Positions 37,636 to 45,836 of a DNA stretch of 64,000 nucleotides are shown here, piece by piece. A model generated the notes under the pieces. That model had not been told where the DNA came from. It saw nothing but the letters and a program-made list of their open reading frames with translations, and did no database searches. Origin of the DNA: Alsobacter ponti (GTDB taxonomy: Bacteria > Pseudomonadota > Alphaproteobacteria > Rhizobiales > Beijerinckiaceae); NCBI RefSeq assembly GCF_024294805.1, contig NZ_JANCLU010000003.1:186001-250000 (forward strand), read 5' to 3'. Numbering within the stretch: the stretch's first letter is position 1; each line of letters opens with the position of its first letter. The position numbers and the translations under genes are program-made.

Positions 37636-37653
37636 GCCGGGCGCGCGCCCGGC
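37636..37653. terminator. Stem-loop between convergent genes
   Basis: A perfect 7-bp stem GCCGGGC / GCCCGGC with loop GCGC directly after the small-protein stop and three bases before the asparaginase stop. It lacks a clear U-run, so termination by it alone would be weak, but the position suits a bidirectional terminator. Confidence 0.45.
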
Positions 37654-37656
37654 TTC

Positions 37657-38661
37657 TCACGCCAGCGGCCCGGCGGGGCGCACGCCGCCGACGCGGATGC
37701 CGTTCCAGTTGACCAGAGCCGGGTGCGACAGCGCCTCCAGGCGCGTCGATTCCGGCTCGCTGAGCGGCAGGAAGCGGCGCACCAGCGCCGCCAGCATCAC
37801 CTGCGCGGCGCGGCCGTGCCCGTCCAGGCATTTCAGCGCGATGCCGAGCCCCACTTCCGGCAGCGCGGCGCAATAGACGCCCTCAGCGCCGGTCTTGCAG
37901 AACACGCGCTCGCCGAACAGGCCCATCATCTCGGTGTCGAAGCGGCCCGTGCCGGCCACCATGAAGGGGTGCGCGGCCGCCGCCGCGCGGATGCGCGCCA
38001 GCGCCGCCGCGCGCTCGCGCCCGACGCCATGGCCCGTGCCGACGCGCGCGAAGGCCAGCGCCAGACCGCGCAGGGGTGTCGCGTAGGTGGGGATGGAGCA
38101 GCCGTCGACGCCGCGCGCCGCCTCGGACAGGTTCTCGCCGGTCATCTCCTCCATCGCGGCGCGCACCTCGCGCTGCACGCGATGGTCCGGACCGACATAG
38201 CCGGCGGGGTCCTCGCCCAGCCCGCAGGCGAGGCAGACGAAGCCGGCGTGCTTGCCCGAGCAGTTGTTGTGGAGCGCCGTGGGCCGCTCGCCGGAGCGCG
38301 CCAGCTCGCGCGTCGCCGCCTCGCCGAGCGGCCAGTGCGCGCCGCACTCCAGGCACCCCGCGTCGCGGCCCGCCTTGGCCAGCATGGCGGCGGCGGTCTC
38401 GGCGTGCAGGGGCTCGCCGGAGTGCGACGAGCAGGCGAGCGCGATTTCGGCCGGCGTCAGCCCGAAGCGGTCGGCCGCGCCGCTCTCCATCAGCGGCAGC
38501 GCCTGCAACGCCTTCACCGCCGAGCGGGGAAACACCGGGCGGTCGGCGTCGCCCAGCTCCAGCACGGTCCTGCCGTCGGCGTCGACGACCGCGACCACGC
38601 CCTCGTGGACCGACTCGACCAGGTTTCCGCGGGTGACTTCCGCAAGCACGGGGTTGGACAT
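37657..38661 (-). CDS. L-asparaginase, class 3 (rhizobial ReAV type)
   Basis: Hydrolyses asparagine to aspartate and ammonia. It belongs to the Rhizobium etli AspII/ReAV class with a Ser-Lys tandem and zinc site, unrelated to the E. coli types. Visible counterparts are Ser47 and Lys50 (SAVK), Ser79 (SSHSGE), Cys134 and Lys137 (NNCSGKHAG) and Cys188 (DGCSIP), matching the Rhizobium positions with an offset of one. Length is 334 residues. The gene faces ugd across 178 bases. Confidence 0.88.
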   Translation of the reverse strand: MSNPVLAEVTRGNLVESVHEGVVAVVDADGRTVLELGDADRPVFPRSAVKALQALPLMESGAADRFGLTPAEIALACSSHSGEPLHAETAAAMLAKAGRDAGCLECGAHWPLGEAATRELARSGERPTALHNNCSGKHAGFVCLACGLGEDPAGYVGPDHRVQREVRAAMEEMTGENLSEAARGVDGCSIPTYATPLRGLALAFARVGTGHGVGRERAAALARIRAAAAAHPFMVAGTGRFDTEMMGLFGERVFCKTGAEGVYCAALPEVGLGIALKCLDGHGRAAQVMLAALVRRFLPLSEPESTRLEALSHPALVNWNGIRVGGVRPAGPLA

Positions 38662-38839
38662 CGCTGACCTTCTCGACCGGCGGCAAAGCGCCGCGCCTTC
38701 CCGCCCATACCGCGCCGGCGCGCCGGGCTCAATGGCCAGCTTGGACGCAAGCATGGCGCGAGGTGTCGTCTCGGCCGCCAACTTGCGGAGCGCCCGGCCG
38801 GGCCTTATTCCGGGGGCGCACAAGAGCTGAGGGATCGCC

Positions 38840-40150
38840 ATGCGCGTCGCGATGATCGGATCGGGGTATGTCGGGCTCGTTTCGGGGGCATGCTTCGCCG
38901 ATTTCGGCCACGTCGTGACCTGCGTCGACAAGGACGCCGGCAAGATCGACGCGCTTCGCAACGGCGTGATGCCGATCTACGAGCCGGGGCTGGAGACGCT
39001 CGTCGAGAAGAACGTGCGCGAGCGCCGCCTCTCCTTCACCACCGATTCCGCCGAGGCGCTGAAGGACGCCGACGCCGCGTTCATCGCCGTCGGCACGCCC
39101 TCGCGGCGCGGCGACGGCCACGCCGACCTGTCCTACGTCTACGCCGCCGCGCGCGAGATCGCCGAGCTGACGGCCGGCCCCATCGTCGTGGTCACCAAGT
39201 CCACCGTGCCGGTCGGCACCGGCGACGAGGTGGAGCGCATTCTGCGCGAGACGCGGCCGGACGGCGACTACGCCGTGGTTTCCAACCCGGAGTTCCTGCG
39301 CGAGGGCGCGGCGATCTCCGACTTCAAGCGCCCGGACCGCATCGTCGTCGGCTCCGACGACCCGCGCGCCCGCGAGGTGATGTCCGAGCTCTACCGGCCG
39401 CTGTACCTCAACCAGCCGCCGCTGCTGTTCACCACCCGGCGCACCTCCGAGCTGATCAAGTACGCCGCCAACGCCTTCCTGGCGGTGAAGATCACCTTCA
39501 TCAACGAGATCGCCGACCTGTGCGAGGCGGTGGGCGCGGACGTGCAGGAGGTGGCGCGCGGCATCGGCCTCGACAACCGCATCGGCCCGAAGTTCCTGCA
39601 CGCGGGGCCCGGCTATGGCGGCTCGTGCTTTCCCAAGGACACCACCGCCCTCGTCAAGACCGGGCAGGACGCCGGCGCGCCGCTGCGCATCGTCGAGACG
39701 GTGGTCGCCGTCAACGAGCAGCGCAAGCGCGCCATGGGGCGCAAGGTCATCGCCGCGTGCGGCGGCAGCGTGCGCGGCAAGACGATCGCCGTGCTCGGCC
39801 TCACCTTCAAGCCGAACACCGACGACATGCGCGACGCGCCCTCCATCGCCGTCATCACCGCGCTGCAGGACGGCGGCGCGCGGGTGGTCGCCTACGATCC
39901 GGAGGGCGTCGAGCAGGCCCGCGCCATGCTCCGCGACGTCGCCTACGCGCCGGACCCCTATGCCTGCGTGGACGGCGCGGACGCGCTCGTCATCGTCACC
40001 GAGTGGGACGAGTTCCGCGCCCTCGACCTCGGCCGCGTGCGCGGCCTGCTGCGCCAGCCGGTGGTGGTGGACCTGCGCAACATCTACCGCCCGGAGGACA
40101 TGCGAAAGCGCGGCTTCGCCTATGTCGGCGTCGGGCGCGGCGCCGCCTGA
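38840..40150 (+). CDS. ugd: UDP-glucose 6-dehydrogenase
   Basis: Oxidises UDP-glucose to UDP-glucuronate with NAD, a precursor for capsule, exopolysaccharide or lipid modification. The 436 residues start with the Rossmann motif MIGSGYVGLVSG and carry VGTPSRRGDGHADLSYV and the catalytic Cys263 in GYGGSCFPKD. Length is normal. It precedes the stand-alone RAM gene by 67 bases. No other exopolysaccharide genes are adjacent, so the pathway it feeds is not shown here. Confidence 0.95.
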   Translation: MRVAMIGSGYVGLVSGACFADFGHVVTCVDKDAGKIDALRNGVMPIYEPGLETLVEKNVRERRLSFTTDSAEALKDADAAFIAVGTPSRRGDGHADLSYVYAAAREIAELTAGPIVVVTKSTVPVGTGDEVERILRETRPDGDYAVVSNPEFLREGAAISDFKRPDRIVVGSDDPRAREVMSELYRPLYLNQPPLLFTTRRTSELIKYAANAFLAVKITFINEIADLCEAVGADVQEVARGIGLDNRIGPKFLHAGPGYGGSCFPKDTTALVKTGQDAGAPLRIVETVVAVNEQRKRAMGRKVIAACGGSVRGKTIAVLGLTFKPNTDDMRDAPSIAVITALQDGGARVVAYDPEGVEQARAMLRDVAYAPDPYACVDGADALVIVTEWDEFRALDLGRVRGLLRQPVVVDLRNIYRPEDMRKRGFAYVGVGRGAA

Positions 40151-40217
40151 GGCGGCGCGTGACGCGGCGCGGCCGAGAGGCTATCGTCGCCCCGAAACCC
40201 GCAACGGACCGGACGCG

Positions 40218-40454
40218 ATGCAGACCTTCTTCGTCGAAATCAAGTGCAAGCTCGGCAAGACCTACGCGGTGGCCAGCCGCCTCGCCGACGCCGAGATCGC
40301 GTCCGAGATCTATTCGACCGCCGGCAATTTCGACATCCTCGCCAAGTTCCACGTCGACGACGGCGTCGACATCGGCCACTTCGTCGGCGAGAAGGTGCAG
40401 GTGATCCCCGACATCGTGGACACCCACACGATCATCACCTTCAAGGCGTTCTGA
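40218..40454 (+). CDS. Stand-alone Lrp/AsnC ligand-binding (RAM) domain protein
   Basis: A 78-residue protein consisting only of the RAM domain of Lrp/AsnC regulators: TFFVEIKCKLGKTYAVA, EIASEIYSTAGNFDILAKF, VDIGHFVGEKVQVIPDIVD and HTIITFKAF. The helix-turn-helix part is missing. Such proteins oligomerise and bind amino acids or act as enzymes or chaperones; the ligand is not identified. Length is right for the family. It follows ugd and converges with the GntR gene, 13 bases away. Confidence 0.82.
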   Translation: MQTFFVEIKCKLGKTYAVASRLADAEIASEIYSTAGNFDILAKFHVDDGVDIGHFVGEKVQVIPDIVDTHTIITFKAF

Positions 40455-40467
40455 CGCTCCGTCGCGC

Positions 40468-41136
40468 TCAGATTCCCACGGCGCGGGCGCGCGACGAGGC
40501 GATGTGGGCCTCGACGGCCGCCACGGCGGCGGCCGGGTCGCGCGCCTCGCAGGCGTCGAGGATGCGCAGGTGCTCCTCCATCACCGAGAGGAGCAGCGTG
40601 TCGAGGATGCGGATGCGCTCCTCGCGGATCAGCCGGATCTTGATCGAGTTGACGCGGTAGGCGTTGGAGATGATCTCGTTGCCGAGCGCGTCGATGATGG
40701 TGTCGTGCAGGCCCCAGTCGACGGCCTGCGCCTCGGCCAGCAGCGCCGGCGTGATGCCCTGGCGGGCGCGCGCCACGATGGCCTCGTGCCCGGCGCGCAG
40801 GCTGGCGAGCAGCGCGGCGTCGGCGTCGACGGCGAACAGCGCCACCGCCTCCTTCTCCAGAAACAGGCGGAACTGGTAGGCGTCGCGGATGAGGTGCAGG
40901 TCGATGTGGGCGACCTGCATGCCGCGCTGCGGCACGGTGCGGATCAGCCCCTCCGCCTCCAGCCGCGGAATCAGCTCGCGGATGGCGCCCAGCGGCAGGC
41001 CGGTCAGCTCCACCAGCTCGCGCTGCGACACGAACTGGCCGGGCCGGATGACGCGGGCGAGCAGGCGCTCGGTGAACGCGTCGTAGGCGCGCTCCCGAAG
41101 CTTGGGGATGTCCCGCTCGTCCGCCCTCTGCGACAT
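40468..41136 (-). CDS. GntR family transcriptional regulator (FadR/FCD subfamily)
   Basis: A 222-residue regulator. The N-terminal winged helix (GQFVSQRELVELTGLPLGAIRELIPRLEAEG) has the GntR pattern and the C-terminal FCD helical domain (about 90-215) carries His/Asp positions that bind metal and acidic ligands. It is the last gene of the sugar-uptake operon, six bases after the DapA-family gene, and is expected to control it in response to the pathway substrate or intermediate. The effector is not identified. Confidence 0.87.
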   Translation of the reverse strand: MSQRADERDIPKLRERAYDAFTERLLARVIRPGQFVSQRELVELTGLPLGAIRELIPRLEAEGLIRTVPQRGMQVAHIDLHLIRDAYQFRLFLEKEAVALFAVDADAALLASLRAGHEAIVARARQGITPALLAEAQAVDWGLHDTIIDALGNEIISNAYRVNSIKIRLIREERIRILDTLLLSVMEEHLRILDACEARDPAAAVAAVEAHIASSRARAVGI

Positions 41137-41142
41137 GGCGCG

Positions 41143-42048
41143 TCAGGCCGCCCGGGCTTCCATGATGCGGTCGAACGCCGCGCCGAGCCGGCGCGCCTCG
41201 GCCTCCGGCAGCGCCTCCAGCGGCGGGCGGGCGTGCAGCCAGTCCGGGTCGCCGAGCTTGTGCGCCACCAGCGCCTTCACCGCCGGCGTCACCGGCAGCT
41301 CGAGGATCATGTCGACGATCTCCTTGACGCGCGGGTCGTCGCGGCCCTCGATCGCGACCGGCCGGATCAGCGCCGGCGCGAAGTTCGCCATGCCGCAGAT
41401 CGTGCCCTGCGCGCCGTTGCGCACCGCCGCGGCGAGCTGGCGCTCGTCGCCGACCAGGATGGCGAGGTCGCCGTGCCGGTCCAGCAGCGCCTGGGTGTTG
41501 GCGGCGTCGCCGGAGGAGTCCTTGACGCCTGTGACGACGCCAGGGAAGGCGGCGCGCAGCCGGTCGATCAGGCCGATGGAGATGCCCACCGCCGTCACCG
41601 AGGGGATGTGGTAGAGGATGACGTCGCGCGCCTTCGGCCCCAGCGTTTCGAGCACCTTGGCGAACCAGCGGAACAGGCCCTCGTCGGAGACGCCCTTGAA
41701 GTAGAAGGGCGGCGCCAGCAGCAGGCCCTTGCAGCCGAAGTCGAGCGCGAGGCGCGCCTGCTCCACCGTCTCGTGCAGCGAGGCGGCGGCGACGCCGGCC
41801 ACCACGTCTCGGGCGGCGATGCCGTGGCCCGCCAGCGCGCCGAGCATTTGCTGGCGGCCGGCGAGGCCGATCGAGGCGCCCTCGCCCGTCGTGCCGAACA
41901 GCGTGATGGAGTCGCAGCCGTGCCCGAGGCACCATTCCGCGTGGCTCACCAGCCGCTCGTGGTCGATCGCCGCGTCCGCCGTGAACGGCGTGACGAGCGC
42001 GACGGACAGGCCGAAGCGCGAGCCCGCCTGCGTTGTCGTCCCGGTCAT
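41143..42048 (-). CDS. DapA-family (class I) aldolase/dehydratase
   Basis: A 301-residue member of the dihydrodipicolinate synthase/N-acetylneuraminate lyase superfamily. Visible residues are FGTTGEG (carboxylate site), Tyr146 in ILYHIPS, and Schiff-base Lys176 in GVKDSSGD. Its operon with a sugar ABC transporter and a GntR regulator suggests a catabolic 2-keto-3-deoxy sugar-acid aldolase or dehydratase rather than lysine biosynthesis. GGGAG seven bases before the ATG fixes the start. Confidence 0.85.
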   Translation of the reverse strand: MTGTTTQAGSRFGLSVALVTPFTADAAIDHERLVSHAEWCLGHGCDSITLFGTTGEGASIGLAGRQQMLGALAGHGIAARDVVAGVAAASLHETVEQARLALDFGCKGLLLAPPFYFKGVSDEGLFRWFAKVLETLGPKARDVILYHIPSVTAVGISIGLIDRLRAAFPGVVTGVKDSSGDAANTQALLDRHGDLAILVGDERQLAAAVRNGAQGTICGMANFAPALIRPVAIEGRDDPRVKEIVDMILELPVTPAVKALVAHKLGDPDWLHARPPLEALPEAEARRLGAAFDRIMEARAA

Positions 42049-42115
42049 CTGTGTCTCCCGAAGTGTCCGCATTGCCTGGAAAGGACGCGCCGGCCCGCGG
42101 CCCGCGCGCGCCCGC

Positions 42116-42964
42116 CTATCCGTCCTTGAGGCCGCCGGCCGAGAGGCCCGCCACGATTTCGCGCTGCGCCAGCACCGTCAGCAGCAGCACGGGCAGCGTC
42201 ACCAGCAGCGCAGCAGCCGCCAGCGGCCCCCACGAGATCTGCTCGAAGGTGAGCACGTTGTAGATGGCCGAGGGCAGCGTCCGCGTCGTCTTGCCGCCGA
42301 GCACGACCGAGAAGATGAAGTTGTTCCACGAGAAGATGAAGGCGAGGATGCCGCCCACCACCAGCCCCGGCCGCGCCAGCGGGAAGGCGATGTAGCGGAA
42401 GCTCTGCCACGGCGTGCAGCCGTCGACCAAGGCCGCGTCCTCCAGCTCGGCGGGGATGTTCTCGAAATAGCCGATCATGATCCACACGATGATCGGGATG
42501 GTGATGACGAGGTGGGTGATGAGCAGCGCCGGGATGGTGCCCACGAGGCCCATCCACTGGAACGCCATGAACAGCGGGATGAGGTAGGACAGCGCCGGCG
42601 TCATGCGCGCGATCAGGATGAGGATCGCGAACTTGGCCGACTTGGAGCGCGCGATGCCGTAGCCGGCCGGCACGCCGACGAGCAGCCCCACCAGCACCGC
42701 CCCGCCCGTCACCAGGATCGAGTTCCAGAGGTAGAGCAGGAAGTTGTTGCGCGCGAACACCTCGACATAGTTGGCGAGCGTCGGCGGATTGGGGATGAAC
42801 ACCGGCGGCCAGGCCGTGTTGTCGACTTCGTTCTTGAACGAGAGCGACAGCATCCACAGGAAGACGAGGATGGCCGGCGACACCAGCACGAAGACCGAGA
42901 AGGCGAATCCCGCCTTGAACAGCAGGGTCTTCAGCGTCGGCCGGCTGCGGAGGGCGGCGCTCAT
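42116..42964 (-). CDS. Sugar ABC transporter permease (MalG/UgpE type)
   Basis: Inner-membrane permease of 282 residues with six helices. The EAA loop is readable as ENIPAELEDAALVDGCTPWQSF. Adjacent to the MalF-type permease and binding protein, it completes the transmembrane part of the importer. The 67-base gap to the DapA gene suggests one operon. The start was taken at MSAALRSRP. Confidence 0.9.
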   Translation of the reverse strand: MSAALRSRPTLKTLLFKAGFAFSVFVLVSPAILVFLWMLSLSFKNEVDNTAWPPVFIPNPPTLANYVEVFARNNFLLYLWNSILVTGGAVLVGLLVGVPAGYGIARSKSAKFAILILIARMTPALSYLIPLFMAFQWMGLVGTIPALLITHLVITIPIIVWIMIGYFENIPAELEDAALVDGCTPWQSFRYIAFPLARPGLVVGGILAFIFSWNNFIFSVVLGGKTTRTLPSAIYNVLTFEQISWGPLAAAALLVTLPVLLLTVLAQREIVAGLSAGGLKDG

Positions 42965-42995
42965 GGGCGGGCTCCGGGGGCGAAAAGGGCGCTCA

Positions 42996-43931
42996 TCACG
43001 CGTTCCACTTCGACTTCTGCCGCACGTAGAGCAGCAGCAGCGACAGCATGACGATGATGAAGAAGAAGATGACGACGACGGCCGAGGCGTAGCCGATCTT
43101 GTAGAACTGGAACGCCTGCAAATAGAGGAAGATGTTCAGCGTCTCCGAGGCCGTTCCGGGGCCGCCCTCCGAGATCACGAAGATGATGTCGAACACCTTG
43201 AGCGCGTCGATGGTGCGGATGACCAGCGCGATCATGATGTAGGGCCACAGCAGCGGCAGCGTGATGAAGCGGAACATGTGCCATTCGTTCGCGCCGTCGA
43301 TCACCGCCGACTCGTAGGGCTCCTTCGGCAGGCCGGCGAGGCCGCCGAGCACGATGAGCATGACGAGCGGCGTCCAGTGCCACACCTCCACCATCACCAG
43401 CGTGGGGATCACCGTGTCGGGGCTGAACACCCAGGCCGAGGGCGGAATGCCGACCAGCGACAGCAGGTAGTTGAGCACGCCGAGCTGCGGGTGGAACATC
43501 ATCTTCCACACCAGCGACACGGCGACCGGCGTCGCCATCATCGGCATCACGAAGACGGTGCGCAGGATGCCGCGGAACGGGAACTCGCGGTGGAACACCA
43601 GGGCCGCGAAGGTGCCGAGCACGATGGGCGCGACCACGGCCAGCACGGTGAACCACAGCGTGATCCACAGTGAGTCGCGGAAGCGCTGGTCCTGCGCCAG
43701 CGTGCGGAAGTTCTCGAGCCCGACGAACTCGGTGCCGCCGCCGATCTTCCAGTCCTGCACGGACATGAATACGGTGAAGACCCACGGGAACACGATCACC
43801 GCCAGGATGATCACCGTGGCGGGCACGGCGAACACCCAGTACTTGCGCGAGAAGTCGTAGGGCTTGCCGGCGCCGGCCGCCGGGGGAAGGTGCTTGGCGG
43901 CGAGCGCCGCCCCGGCCGAACTGTCGCTCAT
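42996..43931 (-). CDS. Sugar ABC transporter permease (MalF/UgpA type)
   Basis: The second permease subunit, 311 residues, six helices, with the EAA-type loop AGLPKEPYESAVIDGANEWHMF. A longer cytoplasmic N-terminus (about 40 residues) precedes the first helix. It follows the binding-protein gene by 84 bases and precedes the other permease by 31. No ATP-binding subunit gene lies in the cluster. Confidence 0.9.
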   Translation of the reverse strand: MSDSSAGAALAAKHLPPAAGAGKPYDFSRKYWVFAVPATVIILAVIVFPWVFTVFMSVQDWKIGGGTEFVGLENFRTLAQDQRFRDSLWITLWFTVLAVVAPIVLGTFAALVFHREFPFRGILRTVFVMPMMATPVAVSLVWKMMFHPQLGVLNYLLSLVGIPPSAWVFSPDTVIPTLVMVEVWHWTPLVMLIVLGGLAGLPKEPYESAVIDGANEWHMFRFITLPLLWPYIMIALVIRTIDALKVFDIIFVISEGGPGTASETLNIFLYLQAFQFYKIGYASAVVVIFFFIIVMLSLLLLYVRQKSKWNA

Positions 43932-44015
43932 GGGGGTGTCCGCGTGTCACGTCGCGCCGGCGTCGCCGGCGGGGGAAGTCCGCCGGGGCGCGTGGCCCCG
44001 GCGGAACGTCTCTCG

Positions 44016-45374
44016 TCAGCCCTGCTCGGACTTTTCGAGCACCGGCTTGAAGGCCTCGGTCGCCTTCTTCAGCTCGCTCGCCACGTCGGCGCCCGACAGC
44101 GTGTTGGTGAGCGCCACGCCGAAGATGTCGCGGAACTCGGTCACGGGGATGATCTGCGGCAGGCCGGGCCGGCCGATCTTGCCCGAGCCGGACATGCACT
44201 CGAAGTAGTCCTTCGGGAACATCGCCGACTTGGTGCCTTCCGGGTTCGAGAAGGGCGACATGCGGGCCGGCGAGCCGGCGCCCGCCTTCAGCATGGCGAG
44301 CTGGTTGGCCTTGTTGCAGGCCCACTGGATGTAATACCAGGCCGCGCCCTTCTTCTTGGAGGCCTGGGCGATGCCGATGCCGTCCGCGAAGATGGCCGAA
44401 TGGTGCGCCTTGGGGCCGGGCGGCGTGATGCCGTAGCCGACCTTGCCGACGATCTTCGACTTGGTCGGATCCTCCAGCGGCGTGGCGAAGCCGATGCCGT
44501 CGAGCCACATGGCGGCGCGGCCCTGCATGAAGCTCGTCTGGCATTCGTTCCAGTTGAAGCCGATGGTGCCGGGAGGGGCGTAGTCCTTGTTGAGCTTGCG
44601 GTAGAGCTCCGCCGCCCAGATCGCCTCGGCGCCGTCGGTGTTGAGCTTGCCCGTCTTCGGGTCGATCGTCTCGAGGCCCTGGCCGAGCAGCCAGCTCGTC
44701 CACACCGGGATGTTGGCGTTCTTCAGGCCGCGCGACACGAAGCCGTTGATGCCGTTCGCCGGGTCGTTGAGCTTGGCGGCGGCGGTGACGATCTCGTCCA
44801 TCGACTTGGGGTATTCGACGCCCTTCTTCTGGAAGATGTCCTTGTTGTAGTAGAGCATCCAGAAGTCGACGAACTGCGGCAGCGTGTTGATGGCGCCGTC
44901 CGCCTGCGTGGCGAAGTTCATGCCCGCCGCGCCGAAATCGGCCAAGTCGAAGTCGGGGCTCGTCATCTCCGGGTTGTTGATGTACGGGCGCAGGTCCTCC
45001 GTCCACTTGCCCTTGTAGGACAGGCGCTTCTGGACGTGCAGGGCGAGGAAGGTGACGTCGAAGGTCGGCCGGCCCGACGAGAACTCGATCATCGCCTTCT
45101 GGCGCTGCTGCTGCTCGGGGATCTGCTCGGACGAGACGGTGATGCCGGTGAGGTCGAAGAACTCCTTCTCCGCCTGCTGCAGCAGGTCGGCGCGCGGGTT
45201 CTTCACCATCATCACGTCGATCTTCTCGCCGGCGTAGCGCTTCCAGTCGAACTTCGACTGCGCGTTGGCGCGAGAGACGATGGCGGGCGCGCCGAGAACG
45301 CCGAGCGCGGAGACCCCGGCGCCGGCCTTCAGCAAAGCGCGGCGGGACAGCGGAGTACGATGGTAGTCGGACAT
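44016..45374 (-). CDS. Sugar ABC transporter substrate-binding protein (family 1)
   Basis: Periplasmic binding protein, 452 residues. The N-terminal signal is of Tat type: SRRALLKAG followed by GVSALGVLGAPA and cleavage near ANA. The mature part shows the family 1 pattern, with FWMLYYNKDIFQKKGVEYP and FNWNECQTSFMQGRAAMWLDG. GGGAGGAACC before the ATG gives a strong ribosome-binding site. Ligand cannot be told from sequence; the DapA-family lyase downstream points to a sugar or sugar acid. First gene of the operon. Confidence 0.9.
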   Translation of the reverse strand: MSDYHRTPLSRRALLKAGAGVSALGVLGAPAIVSRANAQSKFDWKRYAGEKIDVMMVKNPRADLLQQAEKEFFDLTGITVSSEQIPEQQQRQKAMIEFSSGRPTFDVTFLALHVQKRLSYKGKWTEDLRPYINNPEMTSPDFDLADFGAAGMNFATQADGAINTLPQFVDFWMLYYNKDIFQKKGVEYPKSMDEIVTAAAKLNDPANGINGFVSRGLKNANIPVWTSWLLGQGLETIDPKTGKLNTDGAEAIWAAELYRKLNKDYAPPGTIGFNWNECQTSFMQGRAAMWLDGIGFATPLEDPTKSKIVGKVGYGITPPGPKAHHSAIFADGIGIAQASKKKGAAWYYIQWACNKANQLAMLKAGAGSPARMSPFSNPEGTKSAMFPKDYFECMSGSGKIGRPGLPQIIPVTEFRDIFGVALTNTLSGADVASELKKATEAFKPVLEKSEQG

Positions 45375-45529
45375 GGTTCCTCCCTTGGCGTGGATGCGGA
45401 CGCGCGCGGGCCGGCCGACTGACGCGGCGGTCCCCCTGCACGAAGGCGCGCAGCCTAGCGCGGCCGCCATCCGGGAGCAACTGACATGTTACCTTGCACG
45501 AAGAGAAAGTTCGCGACGGCGCGAGCACG

Positions 45530-45559
45530 AAAAAAGCCGCCGCGCGGGCGCGCGGCGGC
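45530..45559 (-). terminator. Intrinsic terminator downstream of the DEAD-box helicase
   Basis: Read on the minus strand, a 10-bp perfect stem GCCGCCGCGC / GCGCGGCGGC with loop GCCC is followed by six T. It ends transcripts coming from the helicase gene about 280 bases after its stop, and it lies before the ABC operon promoter region. Confidence 0.8.
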
Positions 45560-45582
45560 TTGATGTCGGGGGGGCTGTCGAA

Positions 45583-45602
45583 GGGCGGACGTCAGTCCGC
45601 CC
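45583..45602. repeat. Perfect 8-bp stem-loop, GTCA loop
   Basis: GGGCGGAC, loop GTCA, GTCCGCCC. It is one of two nearly identical palindromes 48 bases apart in the helicase 3-prime region (the other at 45640-45657). The tetraloop-like GTCA/GCCA with the same GGCGGAC arms suggests REP-type units. Confidence 0.65.
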
Positions 45603-45639
45603 CTGCCGCCGACAAGAATGTGCGGTCCGCGCCGCGGAG

Positions 45640-45657
45640 GGCGGACGCCAGTCCGCC
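45640..45657. repeat. Perfect 7-bp stem-loop, GCCA loop
   Basis: GGCGGAC, loop GCCA, GTCCGCC. Second of the two related palindromes; it forms the left end of dispersed repeat copy 2. Confidence 0.65.
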
Positions 45658-45770
45658 TCCCGTTCCCGGAATCCCGGAGCGTCAGCGGAGGGATGTCCGG
45701 GACCCAGCGCATGGATGCTGCCGCGAAGCGGCGCTGCATCAGCCTTTTCCAAGAGGACGCGCTGACGCGC
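45640..45770 (+). repeat. Dispersed palindromic repeat, copy 2
   Basis: Matches the minus strand of 35385-35505 with few changes over about 120 bases; the best part is the palindromic centre AGCGCATGGATGCTGCCGCG to CATCAGCCTTTTC. This copy also lies just beyond the stop of a minus-strand gene (the DEAD-box helicase). Further bases on its right (45770-45836) are similar in style but I did not find a second copy for them. Confidence 0.8.
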
Positions 45771-45836
45771 GACATATTGCGCTGGGCCCCGGGCTCGGTT
45801 CCGCTGTCGCTGCACCGACCCGGGGACGGGCGGGAA

